From Ensifer adhaerens (lineage in GTDB: Bacteria > Pseudomonadota > Alphaproteobacteria > Rhizobiales > Rhizobiaceae), in the NCBI RefSeq assembly GCF_001270265.1, contig NZ_LGAP01000003.1, forward strand, positions 62,001 through 126,000: DNA of 64,000 nt, read 5' to 3'. The position numbers and the translations under genes were made by a program. Positions 16,915-25,057 of the stretch are shown here, piece after piece. Below the pieces are notes generated by a model. That model saw only the letters and a list, made by a program, of their open reading frames with translations, had not been told where the DNA came from and ran no database searches. Every line of letters starts with the position of its first letter. Within the stretch, counting starts at the first letter, position 1.

Positions 16915-17640
16915 TCAGATGGCCTTGAGCTGGACACGCTTTTCCAGCTTCTCCGCATCCTCTTTCCGCTCGCTATAGCGGTCGGTGAGGTAGGGCGACG
17001 CATCTCGGGTAAGCCAGGTAAATTTCACCAGCTCTTCGCAGACATCGACGACGCGGTCGTAAAAGGACGACGGTCTCATCCGCCCGTCGGCGTCGAATTC
17101 CTGCCATGCCTTGGCAACCGAAGACTGGTTCGGGATCGTGATCATCCGCATCCAGCGGCCAAGAATGCGCATCTGGTTGACGGCGTTGAAGGACTGGCTG
17201 CCACCAGACACTTCCATGACGGCCAGTGTCTTGCCTTGCGTCGGTCTGATGGAACCGATGGAAAGCGGTATCCAGTCAATCTGGGCCTTCATAATGCCTG
17301 TCATCGCGCCATGCCGCTCGGGGCTAACCCAGACCTGGCCTTCCGACCACTCGGAAAGATCGCGCAGTTCCTTCACCTTGGGATGGCTGACCGGCGCTTC
17401 ATCGGGCAGCGGCAGGCCCTTCGGATCGAAGACCCGTACTTCGCAGCCGAAGTGCTCCAGCAGGCGACGAGCTTCGTGAGCGAGAAGTCGGCTGTAGGAG
17501 ATTTCACGGAGCGAGCCGTAGAGGATCAGGATACGCGGCTTGTATGTCGAGAACTGAGGACGCAACGCATCGACATCAGGCATGCGAAAGTGCTCAGTGG
17601 CGGCAGGGAATGCTTCAGACAATGCGCTGGCCCTTCTCAT
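16915..17640 (-). CDS. arsH: ArsH, NADPH-dependent FMN reductase / organoarsenical oxidase
   Basis: 241 residues from the ATG at 17640, which overlaps the end of arsC; a longer frame to 17703 only duplicates arsC sequence. The flavodoxin-like fold shows the FMN phosphate loop [11 protein letters not shown], the [18 protein letters not shown] block and [16 protein letters not shown], all characteristic of ArsH. ArsH oxidises trivalent organoarsenicals to less toxic pentavalent forms and reduces flavin or quinones using NADPH. It is the last gene of the larger ars operon. Confidence 0.94.
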   Translation of the reverse strand: MRRASALSEAFPAATEHFRMPDVDALRPQFSTYKPRILILYGSLREISYSRLLAHEARRLLEHFGCEVRVFDPKGLPLPDEAPVSHPKVKELRDLSEWSEGQVWVSPERHGAMTGIMKAQIDWIPLSIGSIRPTQGKTLAVMEVSGGSQSFNAVNQMRILGRWMRMITIPNQSSVAKAWQEFDADGRMRPSSFYDRVVDVCEELVKFTWLTRDASPYLTDRYSERKEDAEKLEKRVQLKAI

Positions 17641-18037
17641 CGAGGACCCGTTCGCCGTCTTCCTTGGTGAAAGCGCCCTTGTGGGTATCGGGAAGGATTT
17701 CAAGGACGACTTCGGACGGACGGGAAAGTCGCGTACCCATCGGCGTGATGACGAACGGCCGATTGATGAGGATGGGGTGCTTCAGCATGGCGTCGAGCAA
17801 CTGTTCATCTGTCAGCTCCGGGTTATCGAGGCGGAGTTCCGCGTACGGCGTGCCTTTTTCGCGAATTGCCTCACGGACGGTAAGTCCCGCATCGGCAATC
17901 ATTTGCACGAGTTGGTCACGCGTTGGAGGCGTGTCCACATATTCGATGACAGTCGGCTCGATGCCCGCGTTGCGGATCATCTCCAGCGTGTTGCGGGACG
18001 TTCCGCAGCCGGGGTTGTGGTAGATGGTGACGTCCAT
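17615..18037 (-). CDS. arsC: ArsC, glutaredoxin-coupled arsenate reductase
   Basis: 140 residues. The start at the MDVTIYH methionine leaves a proper seven-base gap to an AAAGGG site; the other ATG six bases upstream is too close to it. The catalytic loop [11 protein letters not shown] (cysteine 11) and the [19 protein letters not shown] arginine-containing region match the E. coli ArsC type. That type reduces As(V) to As(III) with glutathione and glutaredoxin. It lies directly after acr3, so its product can be exported at once. Confidence 0.95.
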   Translation of the reverse strand: MDVTIYHNPGCGTSRNTLEMIRNAGIEPTVIEYVDTPPTRDQLVQMIADAGLTVREAIREKGTPYAELRLDNPELTDEQLLDAMLKHPILINRPFVITPMGTRLSRPSEVVLEILPDTHKGAFTKEDGERVLDEKGQRIV

Positions 18038-18039
18038 GA

Positions 18040-19113
18040 TCATGCCCTTTCGGCGATAGTTTTTTCGATGACGGTGTTTCTGGCGACGGATGGGCTTGCT
18101 TCGTACCAGCCCTTGGAACGGTTCACGATCCAGACGACGGACAGCATCACCGGCACCTCGATGAGGACCCCAACGACGGTTGCCAGCGCAGCACCCGACT
18201 GGAAGCCGAACAGGCTGATGGCGGCCGCGACCGCGAGCTCGAAGAAGTTTGATGCCCCAATCAGTGCGGATGGCCCGGCAACGCAATGCTGTTCGCCGGA
18301 CATGCGGTTCAACAGGTATGCGAGGCCCGAATTGAAGTAGACCTGGATCAGGATCGGAACGGCAAGCAGCGCAATGATCGTCGGCTGGGCGATGATCTGT
18401 TCGCCCTGGAAACCAAACAATAGGACCAACGTTGCCAGCAACGCCACGAGCGATAGGGGCTGTAGCTTGGCCAGGAGCCCATCGAGAGCCTTCGTCGTGC
18501 CATCGGCCATCAGCATTTTCCGGAGGACCTGCGAGATCGCCACCGGGATGAGGATGTACAGAGCGACCGAGATTATCAGCGTGTCCCACGGCACGGTGAT
18601 CGCCGAAAGACCGAGCAGCAGGCCGACGATGGGAGCGAACGCGACAATCATGATCGCGTCGTTGAGCGCGACCTGCGAAAGCGTGAAATGCGGCTCACCC
18701 TTCGTCAGGTTGGACCAGACGAAGACCATGGCGGTGCAAGGGGCTGCGGCAAGAATGATCAGCCCGGCGATGTAGGAGTCGATCTGATCTTCGGGCAGCC
18801 ACGAGCGAAATAGGTAGCCCACGAACAGCCAGCCGAGCAACGCCATTGAGAAAGGCTTGACCGCCCAGTTGATGAACAGGGTGACACCGATTCCGCGCCA
18901 GTAGCTACCGACCTTGGACAACGATCCGAAGTCGATCTTCAACAGCATGGGAATGACCATCAGCCAGATGAGGATGGCCACGGGAATATTGACCTTGGCG
19001 ACTTCCGCTGCACCGATGGCCTGGAAGACGCCTGGCAAGAAATGACCAAGCGCAATGCCAACGAGAATGCAGAGAAACACCCAGACGGTAAGGTATCGTT
19101 CAAACGCGGACAT
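18040..19113 (-). CDS. acr3: Acr3 arsenite efflux permease
   Basis: 357 residues with ten hydrophobic segments. The conserved cysteine of helix 4 is in LAAAPCTAMVFVWSNLTKGEP (cysteine 116), which is essential for As(III) transport in Acr3 proteins. The N-terminal block YLTVWVFLCILVGIALGHFLPG is typical. It uses the proton gradient to expel As(OH)3. Its start overlaps the stop of the PTP-type reductase gene by one base. Confidence 0.95.
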   Translation of the reverse strand: MSAFERYLTVWVFLCILVGIALGHFLPGVFQAIGAAEVAKVNIPVAILIWLMVIPMLLKIDFGSLSKVGSYWRGIGVTLFINWAVKPFSMALLGWLFVGYLFRSWLPEDQIDSYIAGLIILAAAPCTAMVFVWSNLTKGEPHFTLSQVALNDAIMIVAFAPIVGLLLGLSAITVPWDTLIISVALYILIPVAISQVLRKMLMADGTTKALDGLLAKLQPLSLVALLATLVLLFGFQGEQIIAQPTIIALLAVPILIQVYFNSGLAYLLNRMSGEQHCVAGPSALIGASNFFELAVAAAISLFGFQSGAALATVVGVLIEVPVMLSVVWIVNRSKGWYEASPSVARNTVIEKTIAERA

Positions 19114-19640
19114 CAGCTTGCCTTCTCCTGGGGCTGCGAGGAGCCTTCCATCTTGCCGATCTGGCGCAGATGCTGCTCAAGGGCGAGCTTGTCGATTGAG
19201 GAATGCGGAAGACTGAGAAACGCCGATATGCGGTTCTTGAGGAACCTCGCTGCTTGAGCGAAGGCCTTTTGCACCTCGACTTCTGTCCCTTCAACGGCTG
19301 CCGGGTCTTCGACACCCCAATGTGCGGTCATGGGATGGCCGATCCAAACTGGGCACGCTTCGCCCGCCGCGCTGTCGCAGACGGTGAAGATGAAGTCCAT
19401 CTGCGGTGCGCCTGGCTCAGCGAAGACGTCCCAGCTTTTCGAGGAAAACCCCGTGGATGGATAACCGAGTGCCTCAAGCTCCTTAATGGCGTGAGGATTG
19501 ACCTCGCCCTTTGGATTGCTGCCAGCGGAATGGGCGCGGAAGCGGCCCTTGCCCTCGGCATTGAGGATGGATTCGCCAAGAATAGAGCGAGCAGAATTGC
19601 CCGTGCACAAGAAGAGCACGTTATAAACACGGTCAGACAT
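19113..19640 (-). CDS. low-molecular-weight PTP-type arsenate reductase
   Basis: 175 residues. The N-terminal P-loop is LFLCTGNSARS (nucleophile cysteine 12). A second pair, CDSAAGEAC (C-x7-C), matches the two redox cysteines of thioredoxin-coupled ArsC. The C-terminal 45 residues (SIDKLALEQHLRQIGKMEG) are an extension beyond the usual 130-140. This is a second arsenate reductase with a different ancestry from the ArsC at 17615. It is the first structural gene after arsR 2. Confidence 0.88.
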   Translation of the reverse strand: MSDRVYNVLFLCTGNSARSILGESILNAEGKGRFRAHSAGSNPKGEVNPHAIKELEALGYPSTGFSSKSWDVFAEPGAPQMDFIFTVCDSAAGEACPVWIGHPMTAHWGVEDPAAVEGTEVEVQKAFAQAARFLKNRISAFLSLPHSSIDKLALEQHLRQIGKMEGSSQPQEKAS

Positions 19641-19689
19641 TGTCCTTGTCCCTAGTGGTGTTGATCCGGCTTTTGAGAAATACGGAAGC

Positions 19690-20043
19690 TCATGCGCTCG
19701 CCTTCACGGGCGGGCAGCACGGTGTGAGTTCGGCGATGAGCGGCATGCAAATCTCCGCGTTGCCCCCACAGCAGTCCTTGATTAGGAACAGCGTCAGTTC
19801 GCGGAGCACATCGAGGTTTGCGCGGTAGATGATTGAACGGCTTTGACGCTCTCCGGATATTAGCCCAGCCTGAGCCAGCGTCTTCAGATGTGCCGACATA
19901 GTATTTTGCGGCACGCCGATAATCCTCGCCAACTCGCCGACGGGCAGGCCGTCAGGCTCATGCTTGACGAGGAGGCGGAACGTGTCGAGACGGGTGCTCT
20001 GTGCAAGAGCGCCGAGTGCAGTGATAGCTTTTGAGTTATCCAT
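19690..20043 (-). CDS. arsR: ArsR-family metalloregulator 2
   Basis: 117 residues with a winged helix-turn-helix (LPVGELARIIGVPQNTMSAHLKTL as helix elements). The C-terminal half contains five cysteines: DCC at 91-92, C99 and CC at 109-110. These give a likely As(III) site separate from the classical position in the recognition helix. The start codon lies inside a perfect 12-base inverted repeat and has no convincing ribosome site. Translation may therefore be leaderless, with the repressor occluding its own start region. It heads the PTP-reductase/acr3/arsC/arsH operon. Confidence 0.92.
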   Translation of the reverse strand: MDNSKAITALGALAQSTRLDTFRLLVKHEPDGLPVGELARIIGVPQNTMSAHLKTLAQAGLISGERQSRSIIYRANLDVLRELTLFLIKDCCGGNAEICMPLIAELTPCCPPVKASA

Positions 20044-20069
20044 ATATCCGCATTACTGGATATATGGAT
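20038..20069. promoter_or_regulatory. 12-base inverted repeat overlapping the arsR 2 start, operator
   Basis: ATCCATATATCC (20038-20049) and GGATATATGGAT (20058-20069) are perfect inverted copies around an eight-base centre. The left arm includes the arsR 2 start codon (20041-20043). The size and symmetry fit an ArsR dimer site. Its position would let the repressor block transcription initiation at or very near the start codon. Confidence 0.7.
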
Positions 20070-20504
20070 GGTAGTCAACCGGTAAAGCCTTCACCCCTCT
20101 GAGGCAACTCTTTTAACCGGTCAAGCCCCGCGCGAACGGGCTCTGGCAGCGTTGCAGCCGGCGCAGGGGCTCATCAACAAGTGGCCAGCTCAGTGGTTCG
20201 ACCGCCGGTGGCGGCGGGTGACGTGAAGTAGGCGCCGGGAATCCTGGATGCCCCGGTTCGAACCCGCCTCGACCCAGACCGAAATCGAGAAGGACCCTTC
20301 AAGCAGGGTATCGTGGACAAGATGGAGAGGCCGGCGGACTGCAATCCTGTCGGCGAGGTTGGACGGGGCCAGGGCCAGGGGCAGGCTTGCCGAGATCGAG
20401 GCGCATCGCACTTCAAATACTCTTATGCATAGTGGCCGATCTGTCGCGGCCGCAATTGCGAGATCTGCGGCTCTAATCACCTCAGGGCCGGGCTCTAACC
20501 ATGG
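20070..20504. other. intergenic stretch after the ars locus
   Basis: About 435 bases without a gene I can support. Open frames on the minus strand (20190-20480) show no recognisable family or ribosome site. A GGTTCGAACC segment at about 20254 recalls a tRNA T-loop, but the arm does not pair and no cloverleaf can be drawn. The stretch separates the ars operon from the cyclase gene. Confidence 0.4.
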
Positions 20505-21317
20505 CTAATTCAGCCACTCGCACCGGTAAGCCCGGATTGGCTTTGCAAACCCCTTTAGCCGGTGGCGGCCACCATGAGTGAAGACATCAGCCTTGCCATA
20601 CTCTTGGTATATGTTTTCGGATATCAGGATTTGATCGCTATGGGCGGCAGCGCAAAGCCTTGCTGCCAGTTGCACCGTGGTGCCGAAGAGATCATTGCTG
20701 TCCTCGACAGGTTCGCCACAATCCAGTCCGATGCGGATATGGATTGGCTCGGCATTGCCTGCGTTGTAGCGATGGAACTCGCGTTGGATCTCAATTGCAC
20801 AGTCGACTGCAGATACCGTGGAGGAGAACGCCGCCATGATTCCATCTCCGGTGTGCTTGACCTCACGGCCGGATGATCGTCCCAGGCAACCGCGAACGAG
20901 GGCATCATGAGCTCTGATGAGTTCAGTGGCCATACGATCGCCAAGGCGCGACGTCATCTCGGTAGATCCAACCATGTCGGTGAAAAGGATCGCCCGGTGG
21001 CCGGCATCCATGCCTTTCGAGATCGATTCAGCCGCCTCAGGATCTTGTATTCGCCCGAGAAATGCTTCGACAGCTGATAGCGCCACCTCCACGACTTCGC
21101 CGGCAATGAACCCGTGGGCCTCACGATGAACGCATTGCGCGGTTTCAGCGTCCGGCGCATCTATCAGACAGAAGGTCGTTCCACGCCGGTGGTCAAACCA
21201 GTAGGTCAGGAACTTGACGCCGTACTGGTCCTGTATGCTGAGATCTTTAAGGTGTGCTTCGGCGACATCAGCAGCGGAAGCGCCTGCAAGATCATGCCGG
21301 TCCATGAAGATAGGCAT
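20505..21317 (-). CDS. class III adenylate/guanylate cyclase with N-terminal DUF4242 domain
   Basis: 270 residues. Residues 1-90 match the DUF4242 (nickel-binding SCO4226-like) fold, opening MPIFMDRHDL. Residues 105-270 are a class III cyclase catalytic domain, with FTDMVGST supplying the first metal aspartate, KHTGDGIMAAF the second, and DLFGTTVQLAARLC the region of the transition-state residues. In this last block glutamine stands where the canonical asparagine lies (VNxAAR). The architecture suggests a small-molecule or metal-sensing domain joined to cyclic-nucleotide synthesis. No membrane segment is seen. It lies at the end of the DUF1254 island. Confidence 0.85.
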   Translation of the reverse strand: MPIFMDRHDLAGASAADVAEAHLKDLSIQDQYGVKFLTYWFDHRRGTTFCLIDAPDAETAQCVHREAHGFIAGEVVEVALSAVEAFLGRIQDPEAAESISKGMDAGHRAILFTDMVGSTEMTSRLGDRMATELIRAHDALVRGCLGRSSGREVKHTGDGIMAAFSSTVSAVDCAIEIQREFHRYNAGNAEPIHIRIGLDCGEPVEDSNDLFGTTVQLAARLCAAAHSDQILISENIYQEYGKADVFTHGGRHRLKGFAKPIRAYRCEWLN

Positions 21318-21457
21318 TCGTTCGCTCCCGAAGGGGCCGTCGCCACAGCCAGCCTCAGTTTACGACAGTGCCGGGCCATCGTCTATCTCGGATAGAGCGC
21401 CGTCGCGCGAGTTGCCCACCGGCTCCAAAAAGCCGCGGTTCAAGCGGCCATTCGCCG

Positions 21458-22261
21458 TTACTTCGGGAACAAGAACGTTACTGCCGCTCTGAAACCCCAA
21501 CCTTCTGGACCGTTCTGAGGTGCTTGTGCCCAATACCGAGCACCCGCTGTCAAGCTCACGGGTTGCTCGCCGAATTTCACCAGCTTCGACACCTGAAAGT
21601 TAACGGGAACTGACCACGCGTCGTTACTCCAGTCGTACGAGCTTTCGGTATTCAGCGCAAAGGTCCAAGCATCGGGTGTCGTATAGGAAAGGAATGGCTG
21701 CAGAAACGTCGAACTGACATCCTGCCGGTCACTTTGCCCGGCGAAGGACCAGATATGGTTGGCCAGGATCCCGTATGTCCATGGCCCGTCCTGTTTCAAG
21801 GCGACGGCCGTGGGGCCAGCTCCCCATTTTCCACGCCCAAGCAGTTCATCGGTCGCGGTTGGGATAAGGAAGACCGGTCCAGCACCCCAGATGATCCCGC
21901 CTGGGCCAGGTTGCTTGGGGGAAACGAAAAGGCTCTGGGTGATATCGCCGAGACCGAACTGGTGCCCGGATTGCCCCGCTATGTCATTTTGCGAGATCAC
22001 GGGCAAGATTGTGCGCGAGATGATGTTCCAGTCTTCGTTTAGCGAGATTGGGATGACTGGTTGTATGTTGAGGACTTCGCGGTTGCCATTCTCCGGGCCG
22101 TAACCGCGATCATAGTTGAACTGAAAGGGCACGCTGATGAGCGAAGCAATCGGATTGCTGAGCTTCTTGGCGAGGTCAGCGCCAGACTCTTGAGCAACGG
22201 CTGACCCGACCGTGGCCATGAAAGATACAGTCAAACAGATAATTCTGTAGTGCGGCTTCAT
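21458..22261 (-). CDS. outer-membrane beta-barrel protein, neuromedin-U/MetA-like transporter family
   Basis: 267 residues with a signal peptide ending AVAQE near residue 24. The mature protein alternates short amphipathic strands rich in aromatic residues (SVPFQFNYDRGYG, FQVSKLVKFGEQPVSLTAGARYW) and ends in VTFLFPK, so it has a barrel-like C-terminus. It resembles proteins annotated as neuromedin U or phenol-degradation MetA-like barrels, which recur beside DUF1254 genes. Its substrate is unknown. It is the first of two adjacent barrel genes here. Confidence 0.75.
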   Translation of the reverse strand: MKPHYRIICLTVSFMATVGSAVAQESGADLAKKLSNPIASLISVPFQFNYDRGYGPENGNREVLNIQPVIPISLNEDWNIISRTILPVISQNDIAGQSGHQFGLGDITQSLFVSPKQPGPGGIIWGAGPVFLIPTATDELLGRGKWGAGPTAVALKQDGPWTYGILANHIWSFAGQSDRQDVSSTFLQPFLSYTTPDAWTFALNTESSYDWSNDAWSVPVNFQVSKLVKFGEQPVSLTAGARYWAQAPQNGPEGWGFRAAVTFLFPK

Positions 22262-22419
22262 ATTGTGATCTCGGCCCCTGGATTCGAAGGTTTTCTGTGC
22301 TGCTTTGCCTCAAGACGGCAGTGGTGCAACTCGCGTGACGGCACAGTCAGCGGACCACGATCGGTCCGCTCGTTGTCTACAAACGTCCGCTGAACGTCCG
22401 CGAACGGCACATGAGCATC

Positions 22420-23211
22420 CTAAAACCGTACGACCAGTCCGAGGATGGGCCCCTGCTGAACGGTGTCGAACACGAACCCATCATCGCTGTAGTCGACGCC
22501 CAAAGCGCGGTAGCCGGCAACTGCCGAAATCGTGTCGCTAAACCGGTAACCAATCGTCGCAGCGACGTCCCAGTCGAGATCGGCCCCCCCTGCCCCAATG
22601 AACCCCCACCCTGTCAGATAGATTTCGGGAGTGAGCGAATAGGTGCCCCGAAGGCCGGCTAAACCGTCCACCCACGTTGCATCATCGCGTCTGGAACGCC
22701 CATCCAGAATGCCGCCACTGAAGGAAAGCTCGCTTTCGACGGACCAGACGCGCAGACCACCGACGATTTCGAGCCGCGCGGTGCTGTCCTCGAAAACGGA
22801 ATACCCTGCACCGAGCAGCCCGGCGAATGTCTCGGATGAGAGCTCGACGTCGGTTGCAAGGATGCCTCTTGGCGTGCCAGCCTGCCCCGAAATCTTCGTA
22901 TACATGACATCGCCGAAGATGCTGTAGGGCCCATTGCGGGCTTCGCCCATCGCCATGGCTCCGAAATCGAGGTGATCGAAGATGTCGCTGAAACTGGAGT
23001 CTACATGCACCGCCGGTAACCCGAACTGCGCAACGTCCCCCGACAATCCAGCCGCCCAGAAATAGGGGGCAAAAGTAAAGGTCCAGCCGCCCTCGGCGGT
23101 CGTCTGCTGAACCTCCGGCGTCATGGGCGAATAGATGTCCGCAGCGCTCGCTCCGCTACTAGCCAGACCGATCCCCATCGCTGTCAAAGCGCGACGTAAG
23201 TATAATTTCAT
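22420..23211 (-). CDS. outer-membrane barrel protein, OmpW/autotransporter-barrel-like
   Basis: 263 residues starting at MKLYLRR; an upstream ATG four codons earlier is possible. A signal peptide ends near ASAAD (residue 24). The mature protein has repeated amphipathic strands (GWTFTFAPYFWAAGLSGDV, YSIFGDVMYTKISG, EIYLTGWGFIGAGGADLDWD) and the terminal phenylalanine motif GPILGLVVRF that marks substrates of the BAM complex. No more specific family is recognised. Together with the preceding barrel it would place two outer-membrane proteins beside the periplasmic DUF1254 proteins. Confidence 0.75.
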   Translation of the reverse strand: MKLYLRRALTAMGIGLASSGASAADIYSPMTPEVQQTTAEGGWTFTFAPYFWAAGLSGDVAQFGLPAVHVDSSFSDIFDHLDFGAMAMGEARNGPYSIFGDVMYTKISGQAGTPRGILATDVELSSETFAGLLGAGYSVFEDSTARLEIVGGLRVWSVESELSFSGGILDGRSRRDDATWVDGLAGLRGTYSLTPEIYLTGWGFIGAGGADLDWDVAATIGYRFSDTISAVAGYRALGVDYSDDGFVFDTVQQGPILGLVVRF

Positions 23212-23256
23212 GCTAGCCCCCAATAACTGTCGTGTCGTCTACCAAGGAGCAAAGCG

Positions 23257-23345
23257 CTTGGTCAGTCTTGCTCCTTGGGTACTGGCTTTGTCTGTTCCTT
23301 GCGCCCCCCTGCGCAAATGCCGACCGGCGCCAACTGTCCCAGGGC
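23257..23345 (-). pseudogene. degenerate remnant of a DUF2721 gene
   Basis: The stretch TGGTCAGTCTTGCTCC near 23260 reproduces the last codons and stop of the intact DUF2721 gene at 28391 (its reading gives VPKEQD and a stop, against VPMEQD in the intact copy). A second match around GCAAATGCCG near 23312 corresponds to the middle of that gene. The rest has drifted or been deleted. The remnant sits immediately downstream of the first DUF1254 gene. Confidence 0.6.
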
Positions 23346-23390
23346 ACGATGACCACGAGGAACAGAAAGCGTCAGCACAGACGGCGAAAA

Positions 23391-24824
23391 TTATCCCGCC
23401 ACGATGATGCCGGGCGGCTGCCACGTCCCTTGCCCCGGCGGCAGGATGGATGGCGCTTCCGTCTTCGGCCAGTACAGGCGCATCACGAGATAGATCGTGT
23501 CATTGGGCGCAGGCAGCCAATTTGCCTCCTTGTCTGCGCCGGGGCTGTCTTTCTGGATGTAGAGGGTGAGCGAACCGTCGTCGTTCTTCTTCATGGCTGA
23601 CAACATCGGCGAGTTGATGAGGTAGCGGTTGATCGGGTTTTCGATCAGGAGTTGGGACTTACCATCATACATTGTTAGCGACCAGAACGAATTCACCGGT
23701 GGTAGGTGTCCCGCCGGGAAGGTCAGTGTGTAATTGTGCTTGCTGCCGTCCAGCGTCTGGCCGTCGCTGTCAACGCGCGTGAACGGATAGGTCGCTTCCG
23801 CCGGGTCATTACCATAAATTCCGGCTTGAGCGGCGATGGCACGCTTCAACCAGTCGCCATTGTAGTGGGCGCTGTCGCCTGGAAGACCGCTAACCCGCCA
23901 GCCATTGATCGCCTTGCCGACATCGGCGACGGCCTCGTCGACCTTCCGCTGGCCTTCCTTCATGCCGAGGCCAAGCTCCAGCTTGTGCTCCAGTGGTAGG
24001 TCTTTGAAGTTTAGGGTCTTGCCTGGCCCGACGCCGATACGTGCCAGCTTGGCGCGTATCTCCTTCTCATTACCCTGCGCCGGCGCGAATTGCAGCGCAA
24101 AATCGAGATAATCCAAGAAGTTGGTCTTCACCAGTTCCTTATCGATCTTGGGGAATTCGATGGCTGGCGCGGCCGGCGGCGGCGTCTGCTTCAGATAGGC
24201 GGAGAGCATCTGCACCTTGTAGCCCGCCTGCACCTTCTTGACGTTGTCGAGATCATCCGGGCCGAAAAGTTGGGTGCGATAGCCCGCGAGAGAAAACTGT
24301 GTGCTCGAACGAAATACCTGCTTGATGCCCGCCGGGGTGTCGCCCTCCCACTCGGGCCCGACCACCATATAGTCGCCGGGCTCGTTCCCTGTGGCACGGG
24401 TGCCGATATAGCCGTAATTGTAGGTATTGCCGTCGCAGAGCATGACCGAGTAGTAGCGCTTCGGATCGATCGCCGGCACCGAGAGCACCACCGGTTCCGC
24501 CCGCAAATCCATCCACACGAAGGAATAGGGTGTGTCGCTGTTGGGCGTGACGATTGCCGTATCTTTGTAGGTGAAGACGTTAGGTTCGTTCTTGATCTGA
24601 TTGAACGGCGCCTTGAACTGCCCCGAATTGCGATCTACCGCGTACTCGTACATGATGGCATAGTTCATCACGAGCGGCAGACCGTAGATGAAACCTTCCT
24701 CGGCGATGTCCTTTGCCTCGATGATGCCCGGGTAGCTTTGCGCCATCAGGAGGCTTGGCCTCGCAATCGCGGCGCTAGCGGCGATCACCGCGGTGGATCG
24801 AAGTAGATCTCTCTTCGTCAGCAT
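23391..24824 (-). CDS. DUF1254/DUF1214 exported protein, copy 1 of a tandem pair
   Basis: 477 residues from MLTKRDLLRST, a Tat-like signal with a lysine in the first twin position, cleaved near LLMAQ. The DUF1254 part includes GFIYGLPLVMNYAIMYEY and TPNSDTPYSFVWMDL. The DUF1214 part ends with FWSLTMYDGKSQLLIENPIN, DGSLTLYIQKDSPG, NWLPAP and MRLYWPK. No catalytic role is established to my knowledge. It is nearly superimposable on the next gene along its entire length, so the two arose by tandem duplication. A longer upstream frame is rejected because its sequence resembles the spacer, not a protein. Confidence 0.9.
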   Translation of the reverse strand: MLTKRDLLRSTAVIAASAAIARPSLLMAQSYPGIIEAKDIAEEGFIYGLPLVMNYAIMYEYAVDRNSGQFKAPFNQIKNEPNVFTYKDTAIVTPNSDTPYSFVWMDLRAEPVVLSVPAIDPKRYYSVMLCDGNTYNYGYIGTRATGNEPGDYMVVGPEWEGDTPAGIKQVFRSSTQFSLAGYRTQLFGPDDLDNVKKVQAGYKVQMLSAYLKQTPPPAAPAIEFPKIDKELVKTNFLDYLDFALQFAPAQGNEKEIRAKLARIGVGPGKTLNFKDLPLEHKLELGLGMKEGQRKVDEAVADVGKAINGWRVSGLPGDSAHYNGDWLKRAIAAQAGIYGNDPAEATYPFTRVDSDGQTLDGSKHNYTLTFPAGHLPPVNSFWSLTMYDGKSQLLIENPINRYLINSPMLSAMKKNDDGSLTLYIQKDSPGADKEANWLPAPNDTIYLVMRLYWPKTEAPSILPPGQGTWQPPGIIVAG

Positions 24825-24924
24825 TTGACGTACTCCTTCAATATTCGGTGAGTTATCGAAACGACGCGAGCTGTGGGGCAGCCCCCGGAACCCTGGACGC
24901 AATTGTCCGCTGCTGAAGCAGCCC

Positions 24925-24990
24925 AATGGCAAACGCCCAGCGAGCAGATTTAAGAACGCACCGCCTATGCAAATGCCGGCTGTCGCTAAC
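24925..24990 (-). pseudogene. second degenerate DUF2721 remnant, in the spacer of the DUF1254 pair
   Basis: CCCAATGGCAAACGCC, GCAGATTTAAGA and GCAAATGCCGGC follow one another at 24932-24982 as they do in the intact DUF2721 gene at about 28545-28600 (GTCCAATGGCAAGAGCG, GTAGATTTAAGA, GCAAATGCCGGC). Only this central part survives. It shows that the duplicated unit included DUF2721 sequence. Confidence 0.65.
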
Positions 24991-25057
24991 TATCCTCGGT
25001 CATGATGACCACAAGAAGCAGAGGCGCCAGCCAAGCATCAGCACAGTCGGGGGAGAA

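Noticed and set aside
20240-20290. GGTTCGAACC segment as a possible tRNA T-arm
   Set aside because: The flanking bases do not form the stem and no acceptor, D or anticodon arm can be drawn at the right distances.
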